64,000 nt of DNA from the NCBI RefSeq assembly GCF_020735385.1, contig NZ_CP085953.1, positions 1,116,001-1,180,000 of the forward strand. The letters are read 5' to 3'. A program made the translations under genes and the position numbers. Origin of the DNA: Granulicatella elegans. Its GTDB lineage: Bacteria; Bacillota; Bacilli; Lactobacillales; Aerococcaceae. The notes under the pieces were generated by a model. It worked only from the letters and a program-made list of their open reading frames with translations, ran no database searches and had not been told where the DNA came from. Below are positions 30,001 to 38,451 of this stretch, one piece after another. The first letter of the stretch is position 1, and each line of letters starts with the position of its first letter.

Positions 30001-30803
30001 ACCATTGTGGAGTTTTGAGATTAAAAACGGATAAAATTTTACTTGATTATTTAGTCTATGCCTTACAAGTTGAGGGAGAATATGAAAGATTTTCAAGAAA
30101 CTATAGAGCATCAATACAAAAAGTTAGACAGTTAATTATCCAAATTCCACCTATTGAAGAACAAGAAAAAATCATCGAAGAAATTAAAAAAGTAGATTTA
30201 GTAATAGAAGAACAAAAAATTAGAATAGAAAAATATGATGAAGACATCAAATCAAAATTTGTCGAGATGTTTGAAGGGAAAAATTCATATAAGAAACAAA
30301 CTATTGAAAATTTATGTTTTGATGGTAGAGGTAGAGTTATAAATCAAGATTATATAAGATCAAATTCAGGAAAATATCCAGTCTATTCATCTCAGACAAC
30401 AAATCAAGGAATTTTTGGTTTTATTGATTCTTTTGATTTTGATGGAGAATATGTAACATGGACTACTGATGGAGCAAATGCAGGCACTGTATTTTATAGA
30501 AACGGTAAATTCAATTGTACTAATGTTTGTGGAACTTTAAAAGCTAAGAGTATTAATATAAATATGATATATTTATCTTTTGCACTAGGTATGGTTGCTA
30601 AAGACCATGTAAGTCATGTTGGTAATGATAAGTTAATGAATGAAGCTGTAAAAAAAATCTTGATTCCTGTGCCACCTAAAGAACTACAAGACAAGTTTGG
30701 ATCATATGTAGAAGAAATCGACAAATTGAAATTTGAAGCTAACGACAGAAAGAAAAAAGCAGAAATAGAAAAAGAAAACTTAATAGATAAATACTTTAGA
30801 TAA
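27099..30803 (+). CDS. Single-chain restriction-methylation-specificity protein (type IIG-like or type I-like fusion)
   Basis: A 1234-aa protein joining three functions. Residues about 95-130 hold a PD-(D/E)xK nuclease core (GRADILV with D107, then E122-C-K124). Residues about 340-720 are an N6-adenine methyltransferase of HsdM type: DYACGAGHF (from D462) for AdoMet and NPPY (N552-Y555) for catalysis. Residues about 890-1234 are two HsdS-like target-recognition domains, each starting with a PVYS-type strand and ending in a conserved helix (PPIEEQEKIIEEI and PPKELQDKFGSYVEEI). It starts with TTG 27099 behind AAGGAGGA. Codons ATA and AGA are more frequent than in core genes, suggesting transfer. 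No helicase motor is present, so it differs from a type I HsdR. Whether it cuts DNA is not known. Confidence 0.85.
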   Translation: MITKSNLKDVLKLIGYEEHKNQERYLTKKYQEFDCSISVDFENEKINYPEDKGLMVYKRTTCNFSDPENFVVLECVTRLMDKGYRPEHIEIEKTWALGHDQKSGRADILVKESSGKTLFIIECKTYGKEYDKALKDTLNDGAQLFSYWQQEKYCKWLVLYASTLDKNEVNYKTCAVNCSDDKNLIELAKKDSSILLYKNAYTVPDLYTVWKETYEKRLLGDIIFRDDSIAYQVGVKPLRKQDLIDFSGKDKVVNRFEEILRHNNVSDKENAFNRLVALFICKLVDEIQKTDTDIVDFQYKVGTDTYESLQDRLQRLHKEGMEKFMKEDIFYIPEDYAKRTIEQYTGNNRTELIKELDNTLRILKFYTNNDFAFKDVHNEELFLQNGKILVEVVKLFENYRIIGSKNLQMLGDLFEQLLNKGFKQNEGQFFTPVPITHFIWDSLPLERIIRQNEKVNFPKIIDYACGAGHFLTEGFEAINDIFIFLDPDMNIDFSWARDNIYGIEKDYRLARVSKISLFMHGAGDGNIVFGDGLENYKEKEITAESFDILVANPPYSVSAFKPHLNLKNNDFKVLDKVSNTGSEIETLFVERISQLLKPKAVAAVILPSSILNKENESFIAARESILDNFKIRAVVALSSKTFGATGTNTVILFLEKFDEPPKKIDLVKDSVNSIIEGKALKDWEDEIIFKEYLKTIDVEIEDYKKFINKSLNYDGYKNKYFKNYTSSFLGLSSVKTKKKQKTFTKLEKDEQDIILNKMFYDYTFDIEREKIKYFALTYKERTLIINAPNDNRGQEEFLGYKWSNRKGQEGIQITNPGGKLYKNEDRRDENNLASLIRKSFYGEEYSIDELDEYYYYLNTKDMLDFRSVEFNKGIKTRKVKILKDDPNLTTYYLSDKKIFDLSIGDRILNDELEDDGKIPVYSANVFEEFGRINKKNITDFSKPSILWGIDGDWMVNSISANKEFYPTDHCGVLRLKTDKILLDYLVYALQVEGEYERFSRNYRASIQKVRQLIIQIPPIEEQEKIIEEIKKVDLVIEEQKIRIEKYDEDIKSKFVEMFEGKNSYKKQTIENLCFDGRGRVINQDYIRSNSGKYPVYSSQTTNQGIFGFIDSFDFDGEYVTWTTDGANAGTVFYRNGKFNCTNVCGTLKAKSININMIYLSFALGMVAKDHVSHVGNDKLMNEAVKKILIPVPPKELQDKFGSYVEEIDKLKFEANDRKKKAEIEKENLIDKYFR
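30247..30272 (+). repeat. Left 26-bp recombination repeat, expressed copy
   Basis: Encodes the linker SKFVEMF between the two recognition domains. Identical over 26 bp to 31839-31864, same orientation. It contains AATTTGTCGA (30256-30265), which recurs inverted at 30718-30727. Confidence 0.85.
30705..30737 (+). repeat. Right 33-bp recombination repeat, expressed copy
   Basis: Encodes YVEEIDKLKFE at the end of the second recognition domain. Identical over 33 bp to 32318-32350, same orientation. Contains TCGACAAATT, the inverse of the left core. Confidence 0.85.
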
Positions 30804-30853
30804 AATAAGCCCACCAACTTGTTATCTGTATTCAAATTTTCAAGGAGGAATTT

Positions 30854-31837
30854 ATGAAAAATTTAGTTATTACAGAAATTATGCAAGAAATGGTGGGCTA
30901 TTTAAATAATGAGCAATTAGAAAAACTTGAAGAAACTTTAAATTACACATTTTGGAATAAGGATATTGTGGAAAAAGACGAGTCTAAAATAGAACATGAA
31001 ATAGATTACTTAGCTGAATTTTTGTCAGCTAAAAAAGTAGAAGGTTGCTCTGAAAGAACTCTCTCATACTATAAAAGCACTATAAATAAAATGCTCGAGA
31101 TTTTAAATAAACCTGTAAGGCGAATAGATACCAGTGATTTACGTTCTTATATTGCTTCATATGTAGATACCAATAATGTAAGCAAAACAACCCTTGATAA
31201 TATAAGGCGTATTATATCAAGTTTCTTTTCTTGGCTAGAAGAAGAAAATCATATAATTAAAAGTCCAGCAAGACGTATTCATAAAATTAGAACTGGAAGT
31301 ACTGTAAAATCCGTTTACACAGATGAAGAACTAGAATTATTAAGAGATTCTTGTAACAATAGAAGAGATTTAGCTATTATAGATTTTCTAGCTTCTACTG
31401 GAGTCCGTATTGGTGAACTTGTAAAAATTAATATTTCAAACATAGATTTTGATAAGAGGGAATGTCTTGTCCTAGGAAAAGGAAATAAAGAACGAATTGT
31501 TTATTTTGATGCAAGAACTAAAATTCATATCTTAGACTATATTGACAGTAGGACTGATGATAATGAAGCTCTTTTTGTATCTTTAAATAGCCCCCACAGT
31601 AGACTAAAAATATCAGGGGTTGAAATTAGACTTAGAAATCTTGGGAAAAAGCTTAATATTTCTAAAGTCCATCCTCATAAATTTAGAAGAACCTTGGCAA
31701 CAAAGGCGATTGATAAAGGAATGCCTATAGAGCAAGTCCAAACACTTTTAGGGCACACAAAAATAGACACTACTTTACATTACGCAATGGTAAACCAAAA
31801 TAATGTAAAACAGTCGCATAGAAAATATATAGGCTAA
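30854..31837 (+). CDS. Tyrosine site-specific recombinase of the specificity locus
   Basis: A 327-aa integrase/XerD-type recombinase: N-terminal SAM-like core-binding domain (about residues 50-140, SERTLSYYKSTINKMLEIL) and catalytic domain with the first arginine in STGVRIGELVKI, H-x-x-R in HPHKFRRTLATKA, the second H in LLGHTKIDTT and the nucleophile Y in LHYAMV. It lies between the R-M-S gene and a silent specificity cassette, the usual place for a recombinase that swaps recognition domains. AAGGAGG precedes the start. Confidence 0.93.
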   Translation: MKNLVITEIMQEMVGYLNNEQLEKLEETLNYTFWNKDIVEKDESKIEHEIDYLAEFLSAKKVEGCSERTLSYYKSTINKMLEILNKPVRRIDTSDLRSYIASYVDTNNVSKTTLDNIRRIISSFFSWLEEENHIIKSPARRIHKIRTGSTVKSVYTDEELELLRDSCNNRRDLAIIDFLASTGVRIGELVKINISNIDFDKRECLVLGKGNKERIVYFDARTKIHILDYIDSRTDDNEALFVSLNSPHSRLKISGVEIRLRNLGKKLNISKVHPHKFRRTLATKAIDKGMPIEQVQTLLGHTKIDTTLHYAMVNQNNVKQSHRKYIG

Positions 31838-31838
31838 T

Positions 31839-31864
31839 TCAAATCAAAATTTGTCGAGATGTTT
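31839..31864 (+). repeat. Left 26-bp recombination repeat, silent copy
   Basis: Exact copy of 30247-30272, starting 2 bp after the recombinase stop. The frame KSKFVEMF runs straight into the silent recognition domain. Confidence 0.85.
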
Positions 31865-32401
31865 TATAATTTAAATACTAGAATACCATTAGAAAAATAT
31901 GCTGAAGAAATCATACCTGGAACTTCACCAGAATCTAAATACTATAATGAAAAAGAAAATGGTTTGCCATTTTATCAAGGCAAAAAAGATTTTGGTAAAA
32001 AATATTTAAAGAATCCATCTATATGGACTTCAGTTAGTATTAAAAAATCTATTAGAAATGATATTCTAATGAGTGTTAGAGCTCCAGTTGGAGATGTTAA
32101 TATTAATCCTTTTAGTGAAATATGTATAGGTAGAGGATTATGTGCTATTAGATGTTCCAGTATCGGAAAGCAAAAATATTTATTTTACTGGCTTCTAATT
32201 AATAAAGGGAAAATTAATGGTCATGATGGAGTTACTTTTGATTCTATTTCAGTAAACGAAATAAATGAATTGCAAATCCCATCTCCATCAAAAGACTTAC
32301 AAGATGAATTCGCATCCTATGTAGAAGAAATCGACAAATTGAAATTTGAAAGTGTTAAATGCGTGATTGCTTATTTTCTTTCCTGTTTTAACTCGATATA
32401 A
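31859..32401 (+). pseudogene. Silent HsdS-like target-recognition cassette
   Basis: About 163 residues of recognition-domain sequence (from FYNLNTRIPLEKYAEEIIPGT to DEFASYVEEIDKLKFE), unlike the second recognition domain of the expressed gene except at the borders. It has no ribosome site or promoter of its own; the apparent start is an internal methionine of the repeat. Beyond the right repeat the frame runs on for 17 unrelated residues into the 3' end of the opposing gene. Recombination at the left repeat would place it in frame behind the first recognition domain. Confidence 0.8.
32318..32350 (+). repeat. Right 33-bp recombination repeat, silent copy
   Basis: Exact copy of 30705-30737 at the end of the silent cassette; sequence similarity to the expressed gene stops right after it. 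Confidence 0.85.
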
Positions 32402-32655
32402 ACTTTGTTTATTTCCTGATTCAATGTTTCGGGTTCGCAAAAAATCTTGAATTCTTCTTCTGTTAGTTTGTCGTTTGATACTTCCCAAAGTTCATCATGA
32501 AGTCTATCGGCACATTTTTTTGCTGTTACAGCTATATCTAAAAAGTTAATGGCTAATCCAACTTTTCCTATTTTTGCTTTTTTAACTGAGTTTTTTGCGT
32601 ATCTTTTACAAGCATTGACTTCTATTTCTAATCTTTTCAAAATTTCTTGTTTCAT
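32371..32655 (-). CDS. Hypothetical protein, 94 aa, helical
   Basis: Reads MKQEILKRLEIEVNACKRYAKNSVKKAKIGKVG... and ends ...NQEINKVYIELKQERK; charged and probably all-helical, no signal peptide or membrane segment. ATG at 32655 is chosen because AAGGAAGAG lies 6-8 bp upstream on the minus strand; a longer in-frame version to 32793 has no ribosome site. It converges on the silent cassette and overlaps its tail by about 30 bp. I do not recognise the family; it may belong to the mobile region. Confidence 0.6.
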   Translation of the reverse strand: MKQEILKRLEIEVNACKRYAKNSVKKAKIGKVGLAINFLDIAVTAKKCADRLHDELWEVSNDKLTEEEFKIFCEPETLNQEINKVYIELKQERK

Positions 32656-34160
32656 ACATAACTCTTCCTTTTTGATATAAACATATTCCCGTACTATGAA
32701 AGATAAGTCAAGACAATAGAAATCTATTATTATACAATTAATCAAATTAAAAAAGCTAAGAACATCTCTGTTCTTAACCTTTTCTCTTGCCACCTAAAAA
32801 CTCTTTAAATCAGTTTTTCTAAAATCCCTAATTAAACGAGCCTTATAGGGAGTGGATTTTAAAGTTGGTCGGTGGTTTTTGCGATTTGTTGCTTAGAAAC
32901 GTTGATATGACAATGTTTTGTTGACCAACTTTATTTGAGGCAAAAGTTGGTTTAAAGTTGGTTTTGTATCAATATTAAAGCTAATTTAATCAAATAGTTA
33001 AAGAGTTTAAAGCAGAAAAAGACAGAGAGGGTTAACTCCCTCTTTTTTGTACTCAAAAAACAAGATGCTGAAAGGGTTTGCTTAAAGAAGAATATAAACA
33101 GGCGAAGATGATGCTAGAATGGGCAAAAAACGTATTCTGCAAGCTTGTGTCATCATATAATGTATTTATTCATTTCTAATCAATAAGGCTTAAATAGAGC
33201 TGAAAATAAGCTAATATGAACGAGTTAGAAAGTTATAAAGCTTTGCTGTTAGAATATAACTGATTGGTGTTATGCAATCGTCCTAGCTATCTATGTTGCA
33301 AGCTTAGCAAGATAAAAGGTAAGAGGGAAAACATTATGGATAACAAAGGGCAGACCACAAAGGCAAGCTAGCTAGTGTGTAGGCAAAGAGTGTTAGAAAT
33401 GGAATATTAAAGCGTGAGATGATGCATATAGAACAGCATCTGAATGTAGTTTGAATATAGAATATAATCTAATAAGAACAACTTTGCTGACAATCAACGT
33501 GTGAAAAGCACTGGAAGAACAAGAGGACTTTAAGAGAAAGAAGAAGATGAATAAACTTGCTGTGTGTTCTATTGAGTAAGAAGGAACAAAGATGATGCTA
33601 GCAAGCAAAGAAGAAGATGCTAAAAGAGTTAAACAATCAACTAAACAAACAATCTTTCAAGAGTAAATGATATAATCATTAAGCAAGAGAACACCAATAC
33701 AAGCCAAACAAACCTACTAGATGAAGGGATAGGGGGACAGTATAGACATACCCCATAGGGAAATCACGAAAGGAAAAGGGTACAAAAGACCGCACCCCCC
33801 ATTTGTGTATACAAACTCCTCTTAATTTTTAGGCGCACCTAATAATAAGCGTAAAAAAAGCACTAGCTTTTGCTAGCACTTCTTATATATACGATAAAGT
33901 CCTATTGACGGTGTGTAACGGAAACGAAAAACACAAACTAATTATAGTCAAATAATAACCATTAAACAAATTAAAAACACCTTACAAAGCAAGGTGCTGT
34001 TTTCATCTTAACCATAGGGGTGTTATTTTCTTAATAAATGTCTTTAGAACTCTTTTTAGATATCCTTGTATAAAAATTCATCAAAAATAGCTAAAAACGA
34101 AAATCATGATACGTTAAAACGTTGATTTTACGCTATTTTCATTCTATTAAAAATTAAAAA
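32656..34160. other. 1.5-kb gene-poor stretch at the right edge of the accessory region
   Basis: No convincing gene on either strand. Visible are an inverted pair AAAGTTGGTC (32861-32870) and GACCAACTTT (32923-32932) with two further AAAGTTGGT copies (32943, 32954); a terminator GAGAGGG-TTAA-CTCCCTC plus T6 (33024-33049); a weaker hairpin CACCTT/AAGGTG (33978-33996); and recurring GATGATGCTAG (about 33107 and 33591). It looks like decayed plasmid or integrative-element DNA next to the tRNA-Lys gene. Confidence 0.5.
33024..33049 (+). terminator. Intrinsic terminator in the gene-poor stretch
   Basis: AGAGAGGG-TTAA-CTCCCTCT followed by a T-run; no gene ends directly upstream, consistent with a remnant or an unrecognised transcript. 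Confidence 0.6.
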
Positions 34161-34233
34161 TGCCCCCTACAGGGCTCGAACCTGTGACCCATAGATTAAG
34201 AGTCTACTGCTCTACCAACTGAGCTAAGGAGGC
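34161..34233 (-). tRNA. tRNA-Lys (CTT)
   Basis: The minus strand gives a complete cloverleaf: acceptor GCCTCCT/AGGGGGC with discriminator A, D arm GCTCAGTTGGTAGAGC, anticodon loop CTCTTAA (anticodon CTT, codon AAG), and T arm ACAGGTTCGAGCCCTGT. CCA is not encoded. Its 3' end faces the gene-poor accessory region, the usual side for integration into tRNA genes. Confidence 0.93.
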
Positions 34234-34384
34234 ATTGATTACGTTTTTAGTATAGCACTTTTAAGATAAAATGCAATCGTTTTTAGGATTTTTTTCAAAA
34301 AATACTCAAAAAAATAGTTATTCAGTATAGTTTATGGTAGAATTATTGCGTATGACAATCAAGGAGTATTCTTTTTGGCGTGCT

Positions 34385-34438
34385 TACTTTAGAAATATAA
34401 GAAGGTGATTATTTCGTCTGTTTATATTTCTAAAAGTA
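34385..34438 (+). promoter_or_regulatory. Long leader hairpin upstream of pnp
   Basis: TACTTTAGAAATATAA pairs with TTATATTTCTAAAAGTA around a loop of about 20 nt in the pnp 5' leader. In other bacteria a leader stem cut by RNase III lets PNPase control its own mRNA; a similar role is inferred. Confidence 0.6.
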
Positions 34439-34482
34439 GGTTCAAAAGATACTCTCAATTATAGAAGAAAAGGAGAATCGAT

Positions 34483-36588
34483 ATGTCAGAGAAAAAAGTA
34501 TATAGCTATGAATGGGGCGGTAGACTGTTACAAGTTGAAATCGGTCAATTAGCGAAACAAGCAAATGGTGCTGTCTTAGTTCGTTATGGAGACACAGTGG
34601 TATTAACAGCAGCCGTTGGTACAAAACAAGCAAAGGATACAGATTTTTTTCCATTAACAGTGAACTATGAAGAAAAAATGTATGCAGCAGGTAAAATTCC
34701 TGGAGGATTTATTAAACGTGAAGGACGTCCAAGTGAACATGCGACATTAACAGCTCGTTTAATTGACCGTCCAATTCGTCCAATGTTTGCGGAAGGTTTT
34801 CGTAATGAAGTTCAAATTACAAATACAGTAATGTCTGTAGATCCAAACTGCCCACCAGAAATGGCAGCAATGTTTGGTTCGAGTTTAGCATTATGTATTT
34901 CAGATATTCCATTTGATGGTCCAATTGCTGGGGTAGATGTTGGTCGTGTAAACGGAGAATACGTGATTAACCCTACAACTGAACAAGTTGAATTATCAGA
35001 TATTGAATTATCTGTAGCGGGTACTGCAACTGCGATTAACATGGTAGAAAGCTCTGCTAAAGAAGTGAGCGAAGAAGATATGTTGGGAGCATTATTATTC
35101 GGTCACGAAGAAATTAAAAAATTAGTAGCTTTCCAACAACAAATCGTCCAAGAAATTGGAAAAGAAAAAATGGAAGTAACATTGCTATCATTTGACCCAG
35201 AAATCGAAAAACAAGTGAAAGATTTATTCAGTCAAGCAATGATTAATGCAATCCAAACAGAAGAAAAATTAGCTCGTGAAGAAAATACTGAAAAAGTTAA
35301 AGAAACTGCCTTAGAACATTTTGAAGCTGTTTTAGAAGAAAATGATGAAAAAGCAGGTTTATTAAAACAAGTTTCTCAATTAGTTGATAATCTTGAAAAA
35401 GACGAAGTACGTCGTTTAATTACAGAAGAAAAAGTACGTCCTGATGGTCGTAAAATTGACGAAATTCGTCCATTGTCTTCAGAAATTGATTTATTACCAC
35501 GTGTTCATGGTTCAGGTTTATTTACTCGTGGACAAACTCAAGCATTAACTTCCGCAACTTTAGCACCTTTAGGTGAATATCAAGTCATTGATGGTTTAGG
35601 AATTGAAGAAGGTAAACGATTCATTCACCACTATAATTTCCCACAATTCTCTGTAGGTTCAGTGGGTCGTGCTGGTAGCCCAGGTCGTCGTGAAATTGGT
35701 CACGGTGCTTTAGGGGAACGTGCATTGAAACAAGTCATTCCAACTCCAGAAGATTTCCCCTATACAATTCGTCTTGTATCAGAAGTGTTAGAATCAAATG
35801 GTTCTTCTTCTCAAGCAAGTATTTGTGCGGGAACATTAGCCTTAATGGCAGCAGGTGTTCCAATTAAAGCGCCAGTTGCGGGTATTGCGATGGGATTAAT
35901 TTCTGATGGTACAAATTATACAGTATTAACAGATATCCAAGGTTTAGAAGACCACTTAGGAGATATGGACTTTAAAGTTGCTGGTACAACAACTGGTATT
36001 ACAGCTTTACAAATGGACATTAAAATCCAAGGAATTACAGAACAAATTTTACGTGAAGCATTAACACAAGCGAAAAAAGCTCGTTTTGAAATTTTAGAAG
36101 AATTAACTTCTACAATTGCTGAACCTCGTAAAGAGTTAAGCCCATATGCACCTAAGATTGAAATGATTTCTATTCACCCAGATAAGATTAAAGTCGTTAT
36201 CGGTCGTGGTGGAGAAACAATCAATAACATTATTGATGAAACAGGCGTTAAAATTGATATCGATCAAGAAGGTCATGTATCAATTGCTTCAACAGATGCA
36301 GCAATGATTCAACGTGCAAAAGAAATTATTGAAGATTTAACACGTGAAATCGAAGCTGGGCAAGTGTATGAAGGAACTGTTCGCCGTATTGAAAAATTCG
36401 GAGCTTTTGTTGAAATTGCAAAAGGAAAAGATGGATTAGTTCACATCTCAGAATTAGCGCATGAACGTGTAGCGAAAGTGGAAGATGTATTAGCCATTGG
36501 AGATAAAGTAAAAGTAAAAGTTACTGAAATTGACGGACAAGGTCGTATCAACTTATCTCGTAAAGCATTAATCGAAAAAGAAGCTTAA
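34483..36588 (+). CDS. pnp: Polyribonucleotide nucleotidyltransferase (PNPase)
   Basis: PNPase degrades RNA 3' to 5' by phosphorolysis. The 701-aa protein has two RNase PH-like domains (the second with [26 protein letters not shown] and [21 protein letters not shown]), a KH domain ([18 protein letters not shown]) and an S1 domain ([30 protein letters not shown]). It starts behind AAAAGGAGAATCGAT, is single, and ends at a terminator. Confidence 0.98.
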   Translation: MSEKKVYSYEWGGRLLQVEIGQLAKQANGAVLVRYGDTVVLTAAVGTKQAKDTDFFPLTVNYEEKMYAAGKIPGGFIKREGRPSEHATLTARLIDRPIRPMFAEGFRNEVQITNTVMSVDPNCPPEMAAMFGSSLALCISDIPFDGPIAGVDVGRVNGEYVINPTTEQVELSDIELSVAGTATAINMVESSAKEVSEEDMLGALLFGHEEIKKLVAFQQQIVQEIGKEKMEVTLLSFDPEIEKQVKDLFSQAMINAIQTEEKLAREENTEKVKETALEHFEAVLEENDEKAGLLKQVSQLVDNLEKDEVRRLITEEKVRPDGRKIDEIRPLSSEIDLLPRVHGSGLFTRGQTQALTSATLAPLGEYQVIDGLGIEEGKRFIHHYNFPQFSVGSVGRAGSPGRREIGHGALGERALKQVIPTPEDFPYTIRLVSEVLESNGSSSQASICAGTLALMAAGVPIKAPVAGIAMGLISDGTNYTVLTDIQGLEDHLGDMDFKVAGTTTGITALQMDIKIQGITEQILREALTQAKKARFEILEELTSTIAEPRKELSPYAPKIEMISIHPDKIKVVIGRGGETINNIIDETGVKIDIDQEGHVSIASTDAAMIQRAKEIIEDLTREIEAGQVYEGTVRRIEKFGAFVEIAKGKDGLVHISELAHERVAKVEDVLAIGDKVKVKVTEIDGQGRINLSRKALIEKEA

Positions 36589-36598
36589 TCATTCATGA

Positions 36599-36632
36599 AA
36601 TGAGGCTAGGAAAAACCCTAGTCTCATTTTTT
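36599..36632 (+). terminator. pnp terminator
   Basis: ATGAGGCTAGG-AAAAA-CCCTAGTCTCAT followed by a T-run. Confidence 0.85.
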
Positions 36633-36748
36633 ATTTCTAAGAAAAATATGAAATGTTAGTCAAAAAAACGTAAATATGGTATTCTAGAATAAGAATGTAA
36701 ACAAGTTGGTAAGACAAAATACAACAAATAAATAAGATGAGGTGAACT

Positions 36749-38425
36749 ATGAGTTCAATTAAAATAATGGCGCTAGGAGGCGTTCGAGAAAACGGTAAGA
36801 GTTTGTATGCCGTTGAAGTAGATGAAGATATTTTCGTCTTAGATTGTGGATTGGTTTATCCAGAAGACGAATTATTAGGAATCGATGTCGTGATTCCAGA
36901 TTTTACTTACTTAGAAGACAACAAAGATCGGATTGCAGGAGTATTTTTAACCCATGGTCATGCGGATGCAGTAGGAGCTCTTCCTTATTTTCTAAAAAAT
37001 ATTCAAGCACCAGTTTTTGGAACAGAATTAACGATTGCTTTAGCAAAATATTATGTAGAGTCTTCTAAACAAGTAAAAGGCTTCGATGATTATCACGTTG
37101 TAACTGAAAATACAGAAATTGATTTTGAATCTGTAACGGTGAAATTTTTCAAAACAACCCATACTATTCCAGATTCAGTAGCGATTGTTTTAAAAACGGT
37201 GGACGGAAGTATTGTTTATACTGGAGATTTTAAATTTGATCAAAGTGCTGCAGTAGGATATCAAAGTAATTTTGGACGTATTACGGATATTGGAGAAGAA
37301 TATGTCCTAGCTTTATTAAGTGATTCTAGTGATGCTGAAAGTTACGAGGAAAATGTTAGCGATTGTAAAATTGAAGCTAGTATTTTAGATACTTTTAGAA
37401 ATGCAACGGGTCGTATTATTGTAGCTTGTGTGGCAAGTAATATTTTACGAATTCAACAAGTGTTTAATGCAGCTTATGAATCAGGACGTAAGATTTTCTT
37501 AACAGGTGTAGAATTAGAAGAAATCGTGAATATTGCATTGAAATTAAATAAATTAACCGTTCCTTCAGAAGATTTATTCGTAACAGCACGTGCATTAAAA
37601 CGTTTAGCAGATGATGAAATTGTGGTGTTAGAAACAGGAAACGTAGGCGAACCAATTAAAGCTTTACAAAAAATGGCACAAGGTCGTCACCGTCAAGTGA
37701 ATTTACATCAAGGAGATTTAGTTTATATTGCGACAACACCTTCAACTGCAATGGAAACAGCCATTGCTCGTACGAAAGATATGATTTATCGTGCGGAAGC
37801 TGAAGTCGTTGAAATGGCAGATAATGCGAAAGCAAGCGGACATGCAACTCCAAATGATTTAAAACTAATGATGAATTTATTACAACCAACATTCTTCATT
37901 CCAGTTCAAGGGGAATATCGTAGTTTATTAGCTCATGCTGAGTTAGCACATGAATTAGGAATTCCATATTCTAATATTTTCATTCCTGGTAAAGGGGATG
38001 TGATTGAAATTTCTAATGGAAGAATGACAGTTACTGGACAAGTTCCAGCGGGGAATGTTTTAGTAGATGGAATTGGTGTTGGAGATATCGGCAATATTGT
38101 ACTAAAAGATCGTAAGATTTTATCAGAAGATGGAATTTTCGTAGTCGTTGTAACCATTTCTAGACGTTTAGGGAAAATTTTATCGGGTCCACAAATTGTC
38201 TCTCGAGGATTTGTTTATATGAAGACAAGTGAGGAATTATTACAAGAATCTCAAAAAATTGTCACAGATATTGTAGAGGAAAACTTAGCAAGTGATAATT
38301 TTGAATGGCCACGTTTAAAACAAGAAGTACGTGATGGACTAAGTCGCTACTTATTTGAACAAACAAAACGTCGCCCAGTTATTCTTCCAATTATTATGGA
38401 AGCATCACATTATAAAAAAGATTAA
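36749..38425 (+). CDS. rnjB: Ribonuclease J2
   Basis: A 558-aa metallo-beta-lactamase/beta-CASP ribonuclease. The metal motif reads HGHADAVG (H69, H71, D73), lacking the second His found in the HGHEDHIG of RNase J1; this alteration is typical of J2, which is weakly active and works in complex with J1. The end segment KRRPVILPIIMEA is family-typical. It heads a two-gene unit with the ThiT-like gene 26 bp downstream. A weak promoter (TTAGTC, 18 bp, TATTCT) lies near 36656-36685. Confidence 0.88.
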   Translation: MSSIKIMALGGVRENGKSLYAVEVDEDIFVLDCGLVYPEDELLGIDVVIPDFTYLEDNKDRIAGVFLTHGHADAVGALPYFLKNIQAPVFGTELTIALAKYYVESSKQVKGFDDYHVVTENTEIDFESVTVKFFKTTHTIPDSVAIVLKTVDGSIVYTGDFKFDQSAAVGYQSNFGRITDIGEEYVLALLSDSSDAESYEENVSDCKIEASILDTFRNATGRIIVACVASNILRIQQVFNAAYESGRKIFLTGVELEEIVNIALKLNKLTVPSEDLFVTARALKRLADDEIVVLETGNVGEPIKALQKMAQGRHRQVNLHQGDLVYIATTPSTAMETAIARTKDMIYRAEAEVVEMADNAKASGHATPNDLKLMMNLLQPTFFIPVQGEYRSLLAHAELAHELGIPYSNIFIPGKGDVIEISNGRMTVTGQVPAGNVLVDGIGVGDIGNIVLKDRKILSEDGIFVVVVTISRRLGKILSGPQIVSRGFVYMKTSEELLQESQKIVTDIVEENLASDNFEWPRLKQEVRDGLSRYLFEQTKRRPVILPIIMEASHYKKD

Positions 38426-38451
38426 GTTGTATCATTGAAAGGGGAACGTTC

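Noticed and set aside
27099-30803. BREX PglX or classical type I HsdM/HsdS operon
   Set aside because: Nuclease, methylase and both recognition domains are in one chain; no HsdR motor, BrxC, BrxL or PglZ genes are nearby.
32656-32793. N-terminal extension of the 94-aa minus-strand protein
   Set aside because: The extension has no ribosome site, while the internal ATG at 32655 has a good one.
33852-33885. Leftward terminator around GCACTAGC...GCTAGCAC
   Set aside because: Only CTAGC/GCTAG pairs cleanly; the outer bases mismatch, so the hairpin is too weak to call.
32656-34160. CRISPR array in the gene-poor stretch
   Set aside because: Short repeats such as GATGATGCTAG and AAAGTTGGT lack regular spacing and unit length, and no cas genes are present.
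38426-38451. Possible TPP riboswitch before the ThiT-like gene
   Set aside because: Only 26 bp lie between rnjB and the gene, and no THI-box elements are present.
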